NCBI GenBank assembly: GCA_964036275.1
Contig: OZ038437.1
Location: 5,490,804 to 5,554,803 of the forward strand
Direction: 5' to 3'
DNA: 64,000 nt
From: Litoditis marina
Taxonomy: Eukaryota; Nematoda; Chromadorea; Rhabditida; Rhabditidae
The translations under genes were made by a program, and so were the position numbers. Shown here one piece after another: positions 1-11,605 of the stretch (the first letter of the stretch is position 1; each line of letters begins with the position of its first letter). A model generated the notes under the pieces. That model worked only from the letters and a program-made list of their open reading frames with translations. It was not told the origin of the DNA and did no database searches.

Positions 1-275
1 GTTGAGAGAAAAAGTTATGTGAACGTGAAATATTATTAGAGAACCCTCATTAGAATGAACTTTATGTACACGCCGGTTATTGTTTTAGTGTATTTACGTA
101 ACTTGTTTTCTTCGCAGTTTCCTGCGAATAGATTACTCGCAGTATACTGCGAGCAGATACAGTTGCCATTGTTGAGATAAAAAGTCATGCAAACGTGAAT
201 TATAATTAGTATAAACAAATGAAAATAACTCTTATGTACAGTAATCTTCGCAGTTTACTGCGAGAATAGCGAACA
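1..275. repeat. Degenerate direct repeat with CGCAG palindromes
   Basis: The block beginning GTTGAGAGAAAAAGT at position 1 recurs imperfectly at 172 (GTTGAGATAAAAAGT). Both copies run to TTATGTACA and are followed by short palindromes of the type TTCGCAGTTT.CTGCGA (near 113, 146 and 247). The palindromes resemble the hairpin core of the large minisatellite at 1611-3404, so this may be an outlying degenerate relative. No coding potential is seen. Confidence 0.5.
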
Positions 276-1610
276 TGCCAAGATTTAATGAGAAACAGTC
301 CCGATATTGTGCAAATGAAGCTAAATTCCTATTCGAATCTTTATTCACGGTAAACTGGAACATCTTAAGGGACATGTTGACATTTTTGAAGATTCGTGAA
401 TTTCAGATTGTAAGGAAACGCTTTCTTCAAGTAATCCAACTGAGATTATTACAAATTTAACTCAACACACATGGGATACAACGTAGCAACGTGGGCGTAG
501 AGAACGATTATCCAGGTTCTGAGACTATTCAAATAGTTTGAAAACGACTATCCTTTCTACCTTCAACACAGAAGTACTCAAAGACAGTCAAAGATTGAGG
601 GAAGTTTCGAAAAAGCCAGAATGCCAATCGAACAGTAGTTCAACAGTTCCACAATCTGATTTCCACAGAATGAAAGCCCGGCACGCGCATTACTTGAAAA
701 GCTCACGTGAATAGCACTCAACCGGCTGTCGGGGAACATTTCACTTTCGCCCCCCCCCCCCCCCCAACTTTTTTGTTTTAGCCGAAAAATCCCTGTTGTT
801 ACTTTCACTTTTACTCTAGGACTTTTAAGCATTTAACCATTTTTTATTAACCCTTTAGTAACTCTTTTTACAACTTCTTTTACGTCAAATTTACGGCTAC
901 CTAGTGGTTAGCTGGCGCGGTTAACGAAAAAAGCGCTTAAATAAGGAACTGGCCCAAATCTATGAGAAGTCGCACTCGCTTATTGTCTGCGTCTCACCGC
1001 TCTCGTCTGCCGCCCAACCCGTATTAGATACGACAAACCAGAGAACGGCTAAACTCAGTTTCTTATTGACGCTGCCTAAAACCAGTATCTTACGGTACTT
1101 GAGGGAAAGCTATCGAAAGATGAGTTTTCACCTAAATTATGGAAAGCTCGCTCGGGGTATCCGATGAACAATAAAGAGAAACAGGGGACCATGTTCCAGT
1201 CGGTTTAGTAGGGAGAATGAATATTGATTGAACTTTGATCTCTACACATCATAATTCACGTAACAAAAACAGACAATCAGACTACGAACACAACAGAATT
1301 CGATTCAGCCTTCGGTGAGGGGACGTTCTACTAATTAGAATATGTTGAACAACTGTAGTGCCAAAACACACACTTGCGCCATTACCGACCGAAAACCTAA
1401 CAGTTTTCTGACGTTTTGGCCACCATGAAGCTGGAAATTTCCCTTGAACAATCGCAACCGGCCAGAACGTCATTTCTCAATATTGATTTTCTGGCGTCCT
1501 GTAATGTGGATTGATGTAGAACGAAATCGATTACTATGAAGGAAAGAGATCAATATACGATTCCCCTGTGATACTATTATCCCCTCCTCACCCCCTGGAA
1601 GAAACTTCCT
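276..1610. other. No gene recognised
   Basis: Only short, low-quality open frames are present, none with recognisable motifs or exon-like borders. A run of about 15 C residues lies near 751-765. Nothing else could be supported. Confidence 0.5.
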
Positions 1611-3404
1611 TTGAGAGCTTACTGTATCTTCGCAGCACGCGGTGAATACTACCGTATCTTCGCAGTTGACTGCGGATGAGAGGTTACTCTATCTTCGCAG
1701 CACGAGGTGAAAACTACCGTATCTCCGCAGTTGACTGCGGATGAGAGGTTACTCTATCTTCGCAGCACGAGGTGAAAACTACCGTATCTCCGCAGTTGAC
1801 TGCGGATGAGAGGTTACTGTATCTTCGCAGCACGCGGTGAATACTACCGTATCTTCGCAGTTGACTGCGGATAAGAGGTTACTGTATCTTCGCAGCGTGC
1901 GGTGAAAACTACCGTATCTTCGCAGTTGACTGCGGAAGAGAGGTTACTGTATCTTCAGCACGCGGTGAATACTACCGTATCTTCGCAGTTGACTGCGGAT
2001 GAGAGGTTACTCTATTTTTGCAGCACGAGGTGAAAACTACCGTATCTTTGCAGTTGACTGCGGATGAGAGGTTACTGTATCTTCGCAGCACGCGGTGAAT
2101 ACTACCGTATCTTCGCAGTTGACTGCGGATGAGAGGTTACTGTATCTTCGCAGCACGCGGTGAATACTACCGTATCTCCGCAGTTGACTGCGGATGAGAG
2201 GTTACTCTATCTTCGCAGCACGAGGTGAAAACTACCGTATCTCCGCAGTTGACTGCGGATGAGAGGTTACTGTATCTTCGCAGCACGCGGTGAATACTAC
2301 CGTATCTTCGCAGTTGACTGCGGATGAGAGGTTACTCTATCTTCGCAGCACGAGGTGAAAACTACCGTATCTCCGCAGTTGACTGCGGATGAGAGGTTAC
2401 TCTATCTTCGCAGCACGAGGTGAAAACTACCGTATCTCCGCAGTTGACTGCGGATGAGAGGTTACTGTATCTTCGCAGCACGCGGTGAATACTACCGTAT
2501 CTTCGCAGTTGACTGCGGATAAGAGGTTACTGTATCTTCGCAGCGTGCGGTGAAAACTACCGTATCTTCGCAGTTGACTGCGGAAGAGAGGTTACTGTAT
2601 CTTCAGCACGCGGTGAATACTACCGTATCTTCGCAGTTGACTGCGGATGAGAGGTTACTCTATTTTTGCAGCACGAGGTGAAAACTACCGTATCTTTGCA
2701 GTTGACTGCGGATGAGAGGTTACTGTATCTTCGCAGCACGCGGTGAAAACTACCGTATCTCCGCAGTTGACTGCGGATGAGAGGTTACTGTATCTTCGCA
2801 GCACGCGGTGAATACTACCGTATCTCCGCAGTTGACTGCGGATGAGAGGTTACTCTATCTTCGCAGCACGAGGTGAAAACTACCGTATCTCCGCAGTTGA
2901 CTGCGGATGAGAGGTTACTGTATCTTCGCAGCACGCGGTGAATACTACCGTATCTTCGCAGTTGACTGCGGATGAGAGGTTACTCTATCTTCGCAGCACG
3001 AGGTGAAAACTACCGTATCTCCGCAGTTGACTGCGGATGAGAGGTTACTGTATCTTCGCAGCACGCGGTGAATACTACCGTATCTCCGCAGTTGACTGCG
3101 GATGAGAGGTTACTCTATCTTCGCAGCACGAGGTGAAAACTACCGTATCTCCGCAGTTGACTGCGGATGAGAGGTTACTGTATCTTCGCAGCACGCGGTG
3201 AATACTACCGTATCTCCGCAGTTGACTGCGGATGAGAGGTTACTCTATCTTCGCAGCACGAGGTGAAAACTACCGTATCTCCGCAGTTGACTGCGGATGA
3301 GAGGTTACTCTATCTTCGCAGCACGAGGTGAAAACTACCGTATCTCCGCAGTTGACTGCGGATAAGAGGTTACTGTATCTTCGCAGCGCGCGGTGAATAC
3401 TAGT
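1611..3404. repeat. 65-bp minisatellite, about 27 units, higher-order structure
   Basis: The unit reads (C)TGTATCTTCGCAGCACGC, then GGTGAATACTACCGTATC, then TTCGCAGTTGACTGCGG, then ATGAGAGGTTA. It is repeated head to tail about 27 times. Each unit contains a near-perfect hairpin (CGCAGT-TG-ACTGCG). Units fall into discrete variants: GCGG/GAATAC, GAGG/GAAAAC, a 2-bp deletion form (CTTCAGCACG), a TTTTTGCAG form and a GCGTGCGG form. A ten-unit block recurs with a 648-bp period; the deletion variant lies at 1951 and again at 2599. No ORF of note crosses it. Confidence 0.93.
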
Positions 3405-3723
3405 TTTAGATTCATCTTTCGTACAGATTCATTTTATGCAGTATTCATCTTTTCTCATGGTTGGTAATCTCAATAATTTGTTGATTAGCCCTTCTTCGAC
3501 TTGGAAAAGCTTTTTTTGTTGAAAAATTCCGGGCAAAATCAAAATTTCGATATTTGATCAAAAAACCAAAAATTTGGAAAATAGCGAAACGCGAGATAAT
3601 CGTTTTTTTTATCCTTTTTACGAACATTACGCAAAATCGAAATCGAATCGAAATTTCAAAAGGGCTCGAAAGTCGAACATCGGAATGATCGGTTTTTCAT
3701 AATCAATTAACTATTATATATTA
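3405..3723. other. AT-rich spacer, nothing recognised
   Basis: AT-rich sequence between the minisatellite and the 53-bp repeat cluster. No exon-like segment, RNA gene or element terminus was found. Confidence 0.4.
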
Positions 3724-4360
3724 TATACTAAACAGTTTGTCTGTTTGTTAAAATAAGATATGTTATGTTTTCTCTCTGAAGTCGGAACGCTAGTAGATAC
3801 GCTAGCTCTGAAAAATAATCTAGAAGTTTTCCAAGGTATCACGGTATTTACGCGGCTCTATGGTATATTCCCACGCTTGCGGCATTTGAGAAACCTGTAC
3901 TAGATACGACACACTGGCGTTTATAGGGCAGCTGTATTCAGAAACCGACAAACTAATAAATCGCAAATGCCTAACAACAATAGTTGTAAAAAGGGCAAGA
4001 AATGTTTAAAAGTACTTAGTATAAAATTTTTGGCAATAGCTATTTTTATCAAGTTTCTAACATTCATTATGAAATTCAAGAATAACCGTGGCCCGCGTCA
4101 ATACTTCAGCTACCGTAACCCGAAACGCTAGTAGACTCCCTAGTTGATATCACTATTGGGTTTTTTCCTCGCGTATCTACTAGCGTTCCGGCTTCAGAGC
4201 TTTTAATACTAAACAGTTTGTCTGTTTGTTAAAATAAGATATGTTATGTTTTCTTTTAATACTAAACAGTTTGTCTGTTTGTTAAAATAAGATATGTTAT
4301 GTTTTCTTTTAATACTAAACAGTTTGTCTGTTTGTTAAAATAAGATATGTTATGTTTTGT
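3724..4360. repeat. 53-bp tandem repeat interrupted by a TIR element
   Basis: A 53-bp unit starting AATACTAAACAGTTTGTC occurs once at about 3724-3775 and then three times in tandem from about 4206 to 4357. Between them lies a segment of about 430 bp (roughly 3772-4202) with inverted ends: CTGAAGTCGGAACGCTAGTA on the left matches the reverse complement of TACTAGCGTTCCGGCTTCAG on the right. The simplest reading is a non-autonomous TIR element inserted in a short satellite cluster. No transposase is visible. Confidence 0.75.
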
Positions 4361-4425
4361 AATACTACAAATAGGTAGAACAGAAGATAATTTTGCTCGA
4401 GAAACGTATCCACTCGGCTTGCTTA

Positions 4426-5563
4426 GGCTGTCTTCAGACTTTTCGTGCGATACAAGATACACGATACATGCGCGCTCTAATCATGTGTATCGATTGCATT
4501 TTTGAAGCGGCGACAGATACATGCGTCACGCGATGTATCTGTCGTGTTCATACTTTTTCTACAGTATCTCGGCGTCAGATACATCATTTTGAATCGACGA
4601 TACACTTTTTTTGAAGATTGCGGCCGGCATTCTACACTTCACTCATATTGTGGATACATCTAGGTTTTCGGATTATAAAAGTGATTTTTGTGAAATGTTT
4701 CCAATTGATAGAATGTTCCCCCACACAAAACAGATTGGTATCCGCAAAAAATTTCATTTTCGCGCGCGACGCGTCAAAATGAGAAAATATGCAGATTTGG
4801 GTCAAATTTGTGAACTGTGATTATCGATCATGGAGATTGCGAATGTGGATATCAATTTTATATCACGCACGCGACGCGTGCACGCGCCGCGACAAAAATT
4901 TAAAAACCCGTAGAATTCAATAAAACTTGGGAACCTGAGGAAATTGATCATTCTGAAGTCAGATGTGAGCTTGGTACAAACTTGGGGTCAAGCGCGCGCG
5001 CAGCACGCGACGCGACAAAACATTTCAACTTTTGTGCATGAAGATAAATTTTTGGGATTGGGAGTGGTTGGCCACGCGGATAAGAAGGTTTTACGAGTTG
5101 TGGATATATGTTCATAACCAGCATGATCGAGTACCCCACCTTCCCCAATTTCATATGAATCGACTCATTTTGATATTTCTGCCGCGTCGCGTGCAGTGAT
5201 ATTGAGTATATGGCATGGGGATCGGTAACAATGATCATCAGCGTTTTTGTTTTTCACGATGTCCAAAGTTTATCGAAATTCATTCATTTTCACATTTTGT
5301 CGCGACGCGTGCGCGCGTCGCGTGCGATGAGATAGACGTCAATTTGAAGAATACCTATAAATATCTATGGAATAAAAAATTTGAAATTGTTAAAAGTTAC
5401 TTTTGAATTTGAAACTAACAAAATCGAAAAATGTATCCTGGAACGTTCATACTTTTCTGATACGTTGGCGCCAAGATACGGATACAAAATGAGACGATAC
5501 AAATAATTCGAAAATGAATCGTGTATCTGTATCTTGTATCGCACAAAAAGTCTGAAGACAGCC
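4426..5563. mobile_element. PIF/Harbinger-like non-autonomous element, 1138 bp
   Basis: The terminal inverted repeats start GGCTGTCTTCAGAC on the left and end GTCTGAAGACAGCC on the right, continuing imperfectly for more than 30 bp (TGCGATACAAGATAC). The element is flanked on both sides by TTA (4423-4425 and 5564-5566). A 3-bp TWA duplication with G-rich TIR ends is typical of PIF/Harbinger DNA transposons. The interior has several CpG-rich near-palindromes (for example GCGCGACGCGTCA and CACGCGACGCGTGCACGCG). It has no transposase ORF, so it would need to move in trans. Confidence 0.8.
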
Positions 5564-5566
5564 TTA

Positions 5567-6494
5567 CGAACGCTCCAGCTGGCAGTTAACATGTAAACAG
5601 CCCAGTAAACACGTAAACAGCCCTGTTAACAGAGCCTCGTTAAATCGTCTGTTGTACCCATTAGAGTTAGTCAACCCCATTCGAAAAATTACGGATCAGA
5701 CGGAATCAATCCCATTTCAAAAGCAGAAATCTAAGTTTGAAAGAAACCATATTCCGAGCATATTCCATGAAATATCGGCAAATCCTCCAAGTAGGGGCTA
5801 CATTTGTACGGAACCAACAACGATTGCAAGACTCAACTATTCTAAGTAACAAGTAGTTCTCCAACTACTTGAGACTTGCAGAGGACACTTTTTTTTTTAC
5901 TTTTCATAACCTGGTAAAACTAAGTGTTCATTAGCGATACGTTTAAAAAACCACAACAGTTCAGTTTTATTAAAAACTTTATCCAATAGTTCCTAAACTT
6001 TTAAAATGTTAATTATTCCTATCAAACTATTAGCAATATCAACTACGCCATTCTTTTGTCCTTTTACCGAAATCTTGAGAATATTCCAAAGATTTGCCAA
6101 CTCTCTTAATTCGTAGGTATTTAAGGCGGCTCCATTTCACCGCGCGCTGTGATTTCGATCGATTTCAATTGGAATCTTCAGCAGCACGCGGCGGAATTTC
6201 GCAGTGCGCGGTGAATTCTGCTTACCCATAAATACGCGATTCCGAAACACCTCAACATGGAGCTATCGAGCTGAAATTTAGAGGGAATATGGAGTGCGCC
6301 CATTGAAACCCGCATGCAAAAATTTGGAACAAACAAATTACTGGACTTGGACAAATGACGCAGGACAATAGCCAAAATCGGAACTACCGCGCGACAATAC
6401 CGGTACTACCGCAGCAGAATAACCGGCCGGGGAAGGGGGCCCTGGAAGCGGTAGCGCAGTGGCAGTGTGTCTGCCTTTTGCCCTGGCGCCGCAT
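5567..6494. other. No gene; minisatellite-like patches
   Basis: No coding feature is recognised. Near 6135-6225, motifs such as CAGCACGCGGCGGAA and CGCAGTGCGCGGTGAA echo the unit of the 1.6-3.4 kb minisatellite. They may be a diverged outlier of the same family. Confidence 0.35.
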
Positions 6495-6600
6495 TTATGT
6501 ACTCTAATAGCCCAGTGGTAATGCAGATTGTAACGAATCTTTTGTTTGCTGGTTCGATGCCGGTGTGAGACCGAAATTTATAAATTTGGCACCCACTATA
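6495..6600 (+). mobile_element. tRNA-like TIR element, partial (3' half)
   Basis: This is the tRNA-like half of a family repeated many times in the window. It has an A-box-like TAGCCCAGTGG, a B-box-like GGTTCGATGCC and the family end AAATTTATAAATTTGGCACC followed by CACTATA. The 5' half (ATAGTCGTCGCCAACGGAAA) is missing. A second A-box-like block (TAGCGCAGTGGCAG) lies just upstream at about 6450. Confidence 0.7.
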
Positions 6601-7100
6601 GTCAGCTTGAAAATGAGGTTTATACATTGCAGCTACGTGTGTTTCTTCTTGTCGATTTGTTTCTCGATGGGGCAAACAGAAGCATCATCTGCGTGAGTTT
6701 AACGGTCAAACGTATCAATCATTTGTTGATTTGAAAAAAAATCCGTAAAAAGCATACACATGTATTTTGCAAAGTGAAGCTTAAAATATATCAGTTCTCC
6801 AACAGATTATGAATTATTGCCGGTACCCTTGAACGTGGAGAAATAACTGTTCTAAAGTTTCAAAAAACGTTCCGGAACGTAATAGTAAATATTCTGAATT
6901 AATCACACAAAACAATTTAAGTTGTGAAGCAGTGTGGCTTGAAAAATGTCACGGGGAAACAAACCATCTTGGAAAAAATGCGCCACAGGGAAAAATCAAT
7001 GTACAAGAACTAAAAGACCTCTGCGTGTGAGTGGCTCATTCGGTATTTGAGTACGTTTTTGATCCAATCAGTAGCATTACCAGTGTTTCGGTGGTTGCCT

Positions 7101-7281
7101 GGCGGCATAGGAATCCCCACAAAAGTTCATGAGATCACCCCATGAGGTATTCGCACGAACTTCTCATGAGATTATATTGATTGCTATGCTATAACATTGA
7201 GAGTTCACGAGTAGCCCATGAGGTATCTCATGAAAAACTCATATGAACCTCTCGTGAGGTTGGACGGTTTGCTACGCCGCC
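7101..7281. mobile_element. GGCGGC-ended MITE with TCATGAG repeats
   Basis: The ends are GGCGGCATAG on the left and GCTACGCCGCC on the right. The interior carries several CTCATGAG palindromes. Related copies lie at 16232-16414, 30305-30453 and 41692-41860. It is non-coding. Confidence 0.7.
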
Positions 7282-7589
7282 TGGGAAATCTGCCCATCTT
7301 CATCTAATTTGCTCGTTTTCAATCTCAATCCTATTTCTACTACTATTATTTCTACTACATGTTTTTTAATCACCGCGATGAATTTTAATGTTCATAAATC
7401 GGGCTATCAGCAACCTTAATTTGTCTCTGATACATATGGATGAATGAATTATTAATATTATTATTAATCTCGCTATGTCTGTGTCTCACTACTCCGAAAC
7501 AAATTTCGTCTAGGTGAAATTGTACGTCAGATATTTGCAATCGTATGTTTTTCTTTTGTTCTACAAATTATTGAACCTCAATCTTTCAG

Positions 7590-7706
7590 ACATTTGGCAA
7601 GGGTATACAAATGCGTCTTTGCCCTTGAGGCCTGCAAGAACGACATTCCTGCTCTTAAAAAAGTGGCAACTTCCTACGCTGACCACCCAAATGTGAAAAC
7701 GTTCAA
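7590..7706 (+). other. Orphan exon-like segment, 117 bp
   Basis: A strong nematode-style acceptor (ATCTTTCAG) ends at 7589 and a consensus donor (GTGAGT) begins at 7707. Between them one frame is open for 38 codons and reads HLARVYKCVFALEACKNDIP followed by ALKKVATSYADHPNVKTF. The composition is protein-like, with two cysteines seven residues apart. No partner exons could be identified on either side, so it may be a remnant of a decayed gene or one exon of a gene with long introns. The family is not recognised. Confidence 0.35.
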
Positions 7707-7809
7707 GTGAGTGATCATTTGTACGAGTCTGTAACTCGTCCATAGTCTCGACTTGCAAATGAGGCATCTGTTTTACGAGAATAGTTAAACTCTCGATTTC
7801 TCATCAGCT

Positions 7810-9565
7810 ATATACAGGGCGCTCCAATCCAGATGATTTCCGTTTTCGAACCGAATCTTCTAAAACTCCAAAATTTCTCACGACAGTTGTCATTTGTGAA
7901 GTACAGTAATCGTGAGAACTGTACATTTTTCCGAGTGGATGTTTCCAGTCCTCGAAGCCTAATAAAATTGCAGTTATTTCGTTCGTCAAAGCCACTTTTC
8001 TCCAAGGTCGTGGCTCAAGTTTTGGTTTCTTTTTAATTTTCTGACCCCAATTTCTTGATGTTCATTTCTTTGTGACATAGTTCCTTGAAGTAGAACGTTT
8101 CCTGACCTAAATTGATATTCGAAATGATCTGAATTCAAATGAGTGAATTTCAAAAAGACTGCTAGATTTGTGATTATTTTAAACTTCTTTTCAGAAAATG
8201 GGACAATCTATAAACAAATGTTTCATAGGCCGGTAACATATTTTTGAGTAACAATTTCAATCGAATAACCTCGTGATTCAGCACAAAAGAATGCAATGAT
8301 CTGAAGAAGATTGGTGAGCCAGAGAGTGCCCCAGAAAAGAATTCCGAGTCCAAAAAAGAAGAAAAATCCGCTTTTCGTCGATCTGCACTGTTCTTTGTAG
8401 TTTGGTTCTCTATTATCTTCTCAGTATTGCAATAAAACACATTTGAATGATGTATTGGTTGATAGAATGATGTATTGGTTGAATTGTTACACGGATGGTC
8501 AAATCTCGGATATTATTGCATACGGCTTCGAAAAGTGCACTTTCGAGTAGTGAGACTGAACAATTCAAGTTCTTCCTAAGTTTGAGCCTAAGTGATCAGA
8601 GTAGATATGCTTGAACATCCCAACAGTTTTCTCCTATCCTGCGTCTCTCGCTTTGTGCACTATTTTGCGGCACTCGTGTATCCTGACGGGAAGCGAGAGC
8701 AGAACAATAGTGTATGTGTGAAGATACACAGACTGGAATTAAAAGATCGGGATTCTAGTAAATACGGCCTAAAGTTGTCTCCAAGTTCGAGCTTCAGTGG
8801 TCAGGTGCTATATGCGCGCAGTCGATAGAAAGTCATTATGTCGACTCTCTTTCTCTTCCTTATTATAATTGCTTTAATTGATTGTCTTCCACTACTCATC
8901 ACTCGTTCTAGATATTAGGATAAAGTCAAAATGAGAAGTTCACAATAAGTCTAGAAATGATACTTTTCAGAAATTATCCAATGGTTAACATGGCACGAAC
9001 ACCACAAAAAGGTTACATAGATAATATTTTCTACTTTTCATCTTTAATCTTCAGTTAATATCATTTTGTCAGGCGAATAGCTCACTCATTACACACTGGC
9101 ACGTCATATGTTCGAAAATCGAATAAATTATACTTGACAACGTCCAAAAGTCATGAAATAAGGAGTGAGTATGATTAAATTCTAGTAATTAGCATCATAA
9201 GAGTAATAAAACGCGGCAAAAACTGCAGATTGCAACATATTGATAGAGCGTAGAACGAGAAAACCATCATATTTAGCAAGTTTGGAATGTTGAAAAAACT
9301 ACCTTTTCAGAACGTGAATAGATTCTTGTTGCCAGTTCCGGCTAACTTCAGATCAGAGTACGTAAGATAACCTGACGGCTTGATCCTAATCTGCGTCGTT
9401 TGCTTTCCGCACTATTATTCGGCAAAATGGGAGAGTGAGAAAAAGCGTTAAGTGAATCACCGTATCACAGTTGTAGTTTTATCTCAATACCCGCCAGAAT
9501 CAACGATTTAAGACCGCAAATGAACGGGACCAAACTATAAACACATCGTGGTAGGGCAACATACA
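7810..9565. other. No gene; degenerate hairpin repeats
   Basis: A TATACAGGGCGCTCCAATCC motif at about 7810 resembles repeats near 31325 and 45505. At 8593-8830 and 9354-9440 there are diverged relatives of the hairpin MITE at 28362-28532 (CCTGCGTCTCTCGCT near 8640; TCTGCGTCGTTTGCT near 9390). No coding feature is recognised. Confidence 0.4.
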
Positions 9566-9702
9566 CCGTATACTTCAGTCAAATGCACAGGCACGTGGAA
9601 CATGTAAACACAGCAGAACTCACAAGCGTGCCATGACAAAGTGCACGATGCCTCATTAGAATGCTAACTGTACGTGACTATTCAGTTGACTTCTAGTATA
9701 TG
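9566..9702 (+). mobile_element. CACGTG MITE family (M1) copy
   Basis: The family consensus begins ATACTGTTAGTCAATTGCAC and runs through ACATGTTAAACACAGCAGAA, GTGCAATGACAAAGTGCAC and CATTAGAATGCTAACT to GACTTCTAGTATAT. The two ends are imperfect inverted repeats of about 30 bp with TA-rich termini, consistent with a Tc1/mariner-type MITE. This copy starts ATACTTCAGTCAAATGCAC. Confidence 0.75.
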
Positions 9703-11005
9703 GCCCGATTGGGGGGGGGATCCTAATTGTTAGAGGAGGCGCTACCTCATTTTATACGATTTTTCAAGAATTTTTGTGCGAACTTTTAGAACTTTGTAAC
9801 GAAAAAATAAATACGAGAATCAGTAAACTTATGGCTACTTTTTTGAAATTTTACAGTTTTGCTGAGTTAAGTCGAGTTTCGAATTCAATTTTAGGAAGCC
9901 TAGTCTTCACGTAACTTAAACGGGTGGAAAGTACTGTAGGAGTCTGAGTAGGAACGAAACTGACCATATATGTGTACGAAATATGTTAATTGCGTGTGCG
10001 ACAATGAAAAATGGTGGCACAAATTGGTGATTAATGTTGGAGGTAGATTGAATTTCTGCGAAATTGAACGAGGGTGTCCGTAATTAGTGCAGTGGTGCGA
10101 ACAAATTTAGAGAAGGCAGCGAAAAAGATGTTTCAACAGATAACATTTGATCATTGAACAGAATGAGAAGTTATGAATTAGTTCGACAATTCACTTATTC
10201 AAACCAACAAATCTCATGATGAATGTCTCGCTCTTCCCAAAGCAAGCTCATTCGGTGTATAGTATAGTCTGTTTCACCAATCGATGTACTCCTACAGTAA
10301 TCAAGGGGGTGTTTTCTAATGAAAAAGTCAGTATTTTGGTTTCAAATTTCAGAGTTAGTAGTAGTTAACATGCAGAAGACATATATCAACATTTCGAGAA
10401 GTCTGAACACGCTATTATACCAAAATTTTACCTGGAAGAGGTAGCAGATTACTGTAGAGGGTTATAAGGGGGTGGAACACACTATACGCTATGTTTGATT
10501 CCCTTGCCTCTGGTTGAAAGTTATGGCGTGTAACAACGAACTTTACGACGAATTTTCTCCATTTACAATTAGAATGTTTGGTAATCAAGTGAAGTCAAGG
10601 TGAAGTTCGTAATTTCGGAACTTTCATTGCGATGAACTTTCAAAGAAAAATCGAAGTTTTCACTGTAAAAGAACGTACAAAACTAAGAGTGCCTGGTGTA
10701 GGAAGTTCACGCACCGAAAACAAACGGGATCAACTTAAAAACACATCGAGATATGACAAAATACAGCGTTTAGAATTGCTTTGTAAAGATAACTCGTGTC
10801 TTTCTATGTTTTACGAACAAATTCATTTTCTCTATATGACTACATGTACAAGAAGTAAATCACTGAACAGGAAAGTTTCTATCTGTCTATTACTTGCATG
10901 TCACTACCAGACATTAGTTGTAATTAGTGAACATTTCTAGTGGTATGTTAGGGTTGAATAAAAAAGATACACAATCAAAGTAATATTTTTCTCGTGAAAC
11001 TACGT
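9703..11005. other. No gene recognised
   Basis: The longest open stretch (10632-10940, plus strand) has no recognisable motif or exon context. Nothing further could be supported. Confidence 0.4.
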
Positions 11006-11138
11006 GTATACTAGAAGTAAATTGAATAGTCACGCAAAGTTAGCATTTTATTGAAGAAGCGTGAACTTTGTTGTTGCACGTTTCCGAGTTCCTCTGTGTT
11101 TAACATGTTTCACGTAACGGTACAACAATATTCACTAG
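11006..11138 (-). mobile_element. M1 MITE copy, reverse orientation
   Basis: Starts ACTAGAAGTAAATTGAATAG and runs to TTTAACATGTTTCACGTAAC, the reverse of the M1 family. Confidence 0.7.
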
Positions 11139-11542
11139 GTTATTCAACGTTCTGGCAAAGTGTCACAAGTGGTTGATTATTATTCGGAATACTAAAGCAT
11201 TACCTGTGTTAATGTATTGTAAAGTAGAATAGGAGAGAAATAGTTCATCCAGTTTTGTACTACAAAATAACCTACTAGCTGTATTGCGAAACAAAGCTGA
11301 ATTGTCGTTTTAATCAATATCGAAATCTTCTGGTGAATGCACCATATAGTTCGAGCAAATGAAATTCGGTTAATAGCTAACAGGTGAAAATTATGAAGCT
11401 GATTGAGTTTGATCATTAATGATATCACGGATTATGGTAGCAGGTGGAACATTTGATGAAAATACTCCAAAACCAACTTGTTCAGGTATATTACATTGTG
11501 TGGGTTTAACTTGAAGCTCAAAAGGCATGCGATATATAAACC

Positions 11543-11605
11543 AAGTGATCGACTGGTTGTGTGCGAGCTGCCACTCAACATACCAGGGTTCGATCCCTCT
11601 CGGGA
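11543..11605 (+). repeat. tRNA-like sequence with B box
   Basis: AGTGATCGACTGGTTGTGTG is followed by a B-box-like GGGTTCGATCCC. The same block recurs at 23157-23218, so it behaves as a dispersed tRNA-derived repeat, not a functional tRNA gene. The stems do not form a full cloverleaf. Confidence 0.5.

Noticed and set aside
1611..3404. CRISPR-like array (regular 65-bp periodicity with palindromes)
   Set aside because: There are no unique spacers; the whole unit repeats and the genome is eukaryotic. It is a minisatellite.
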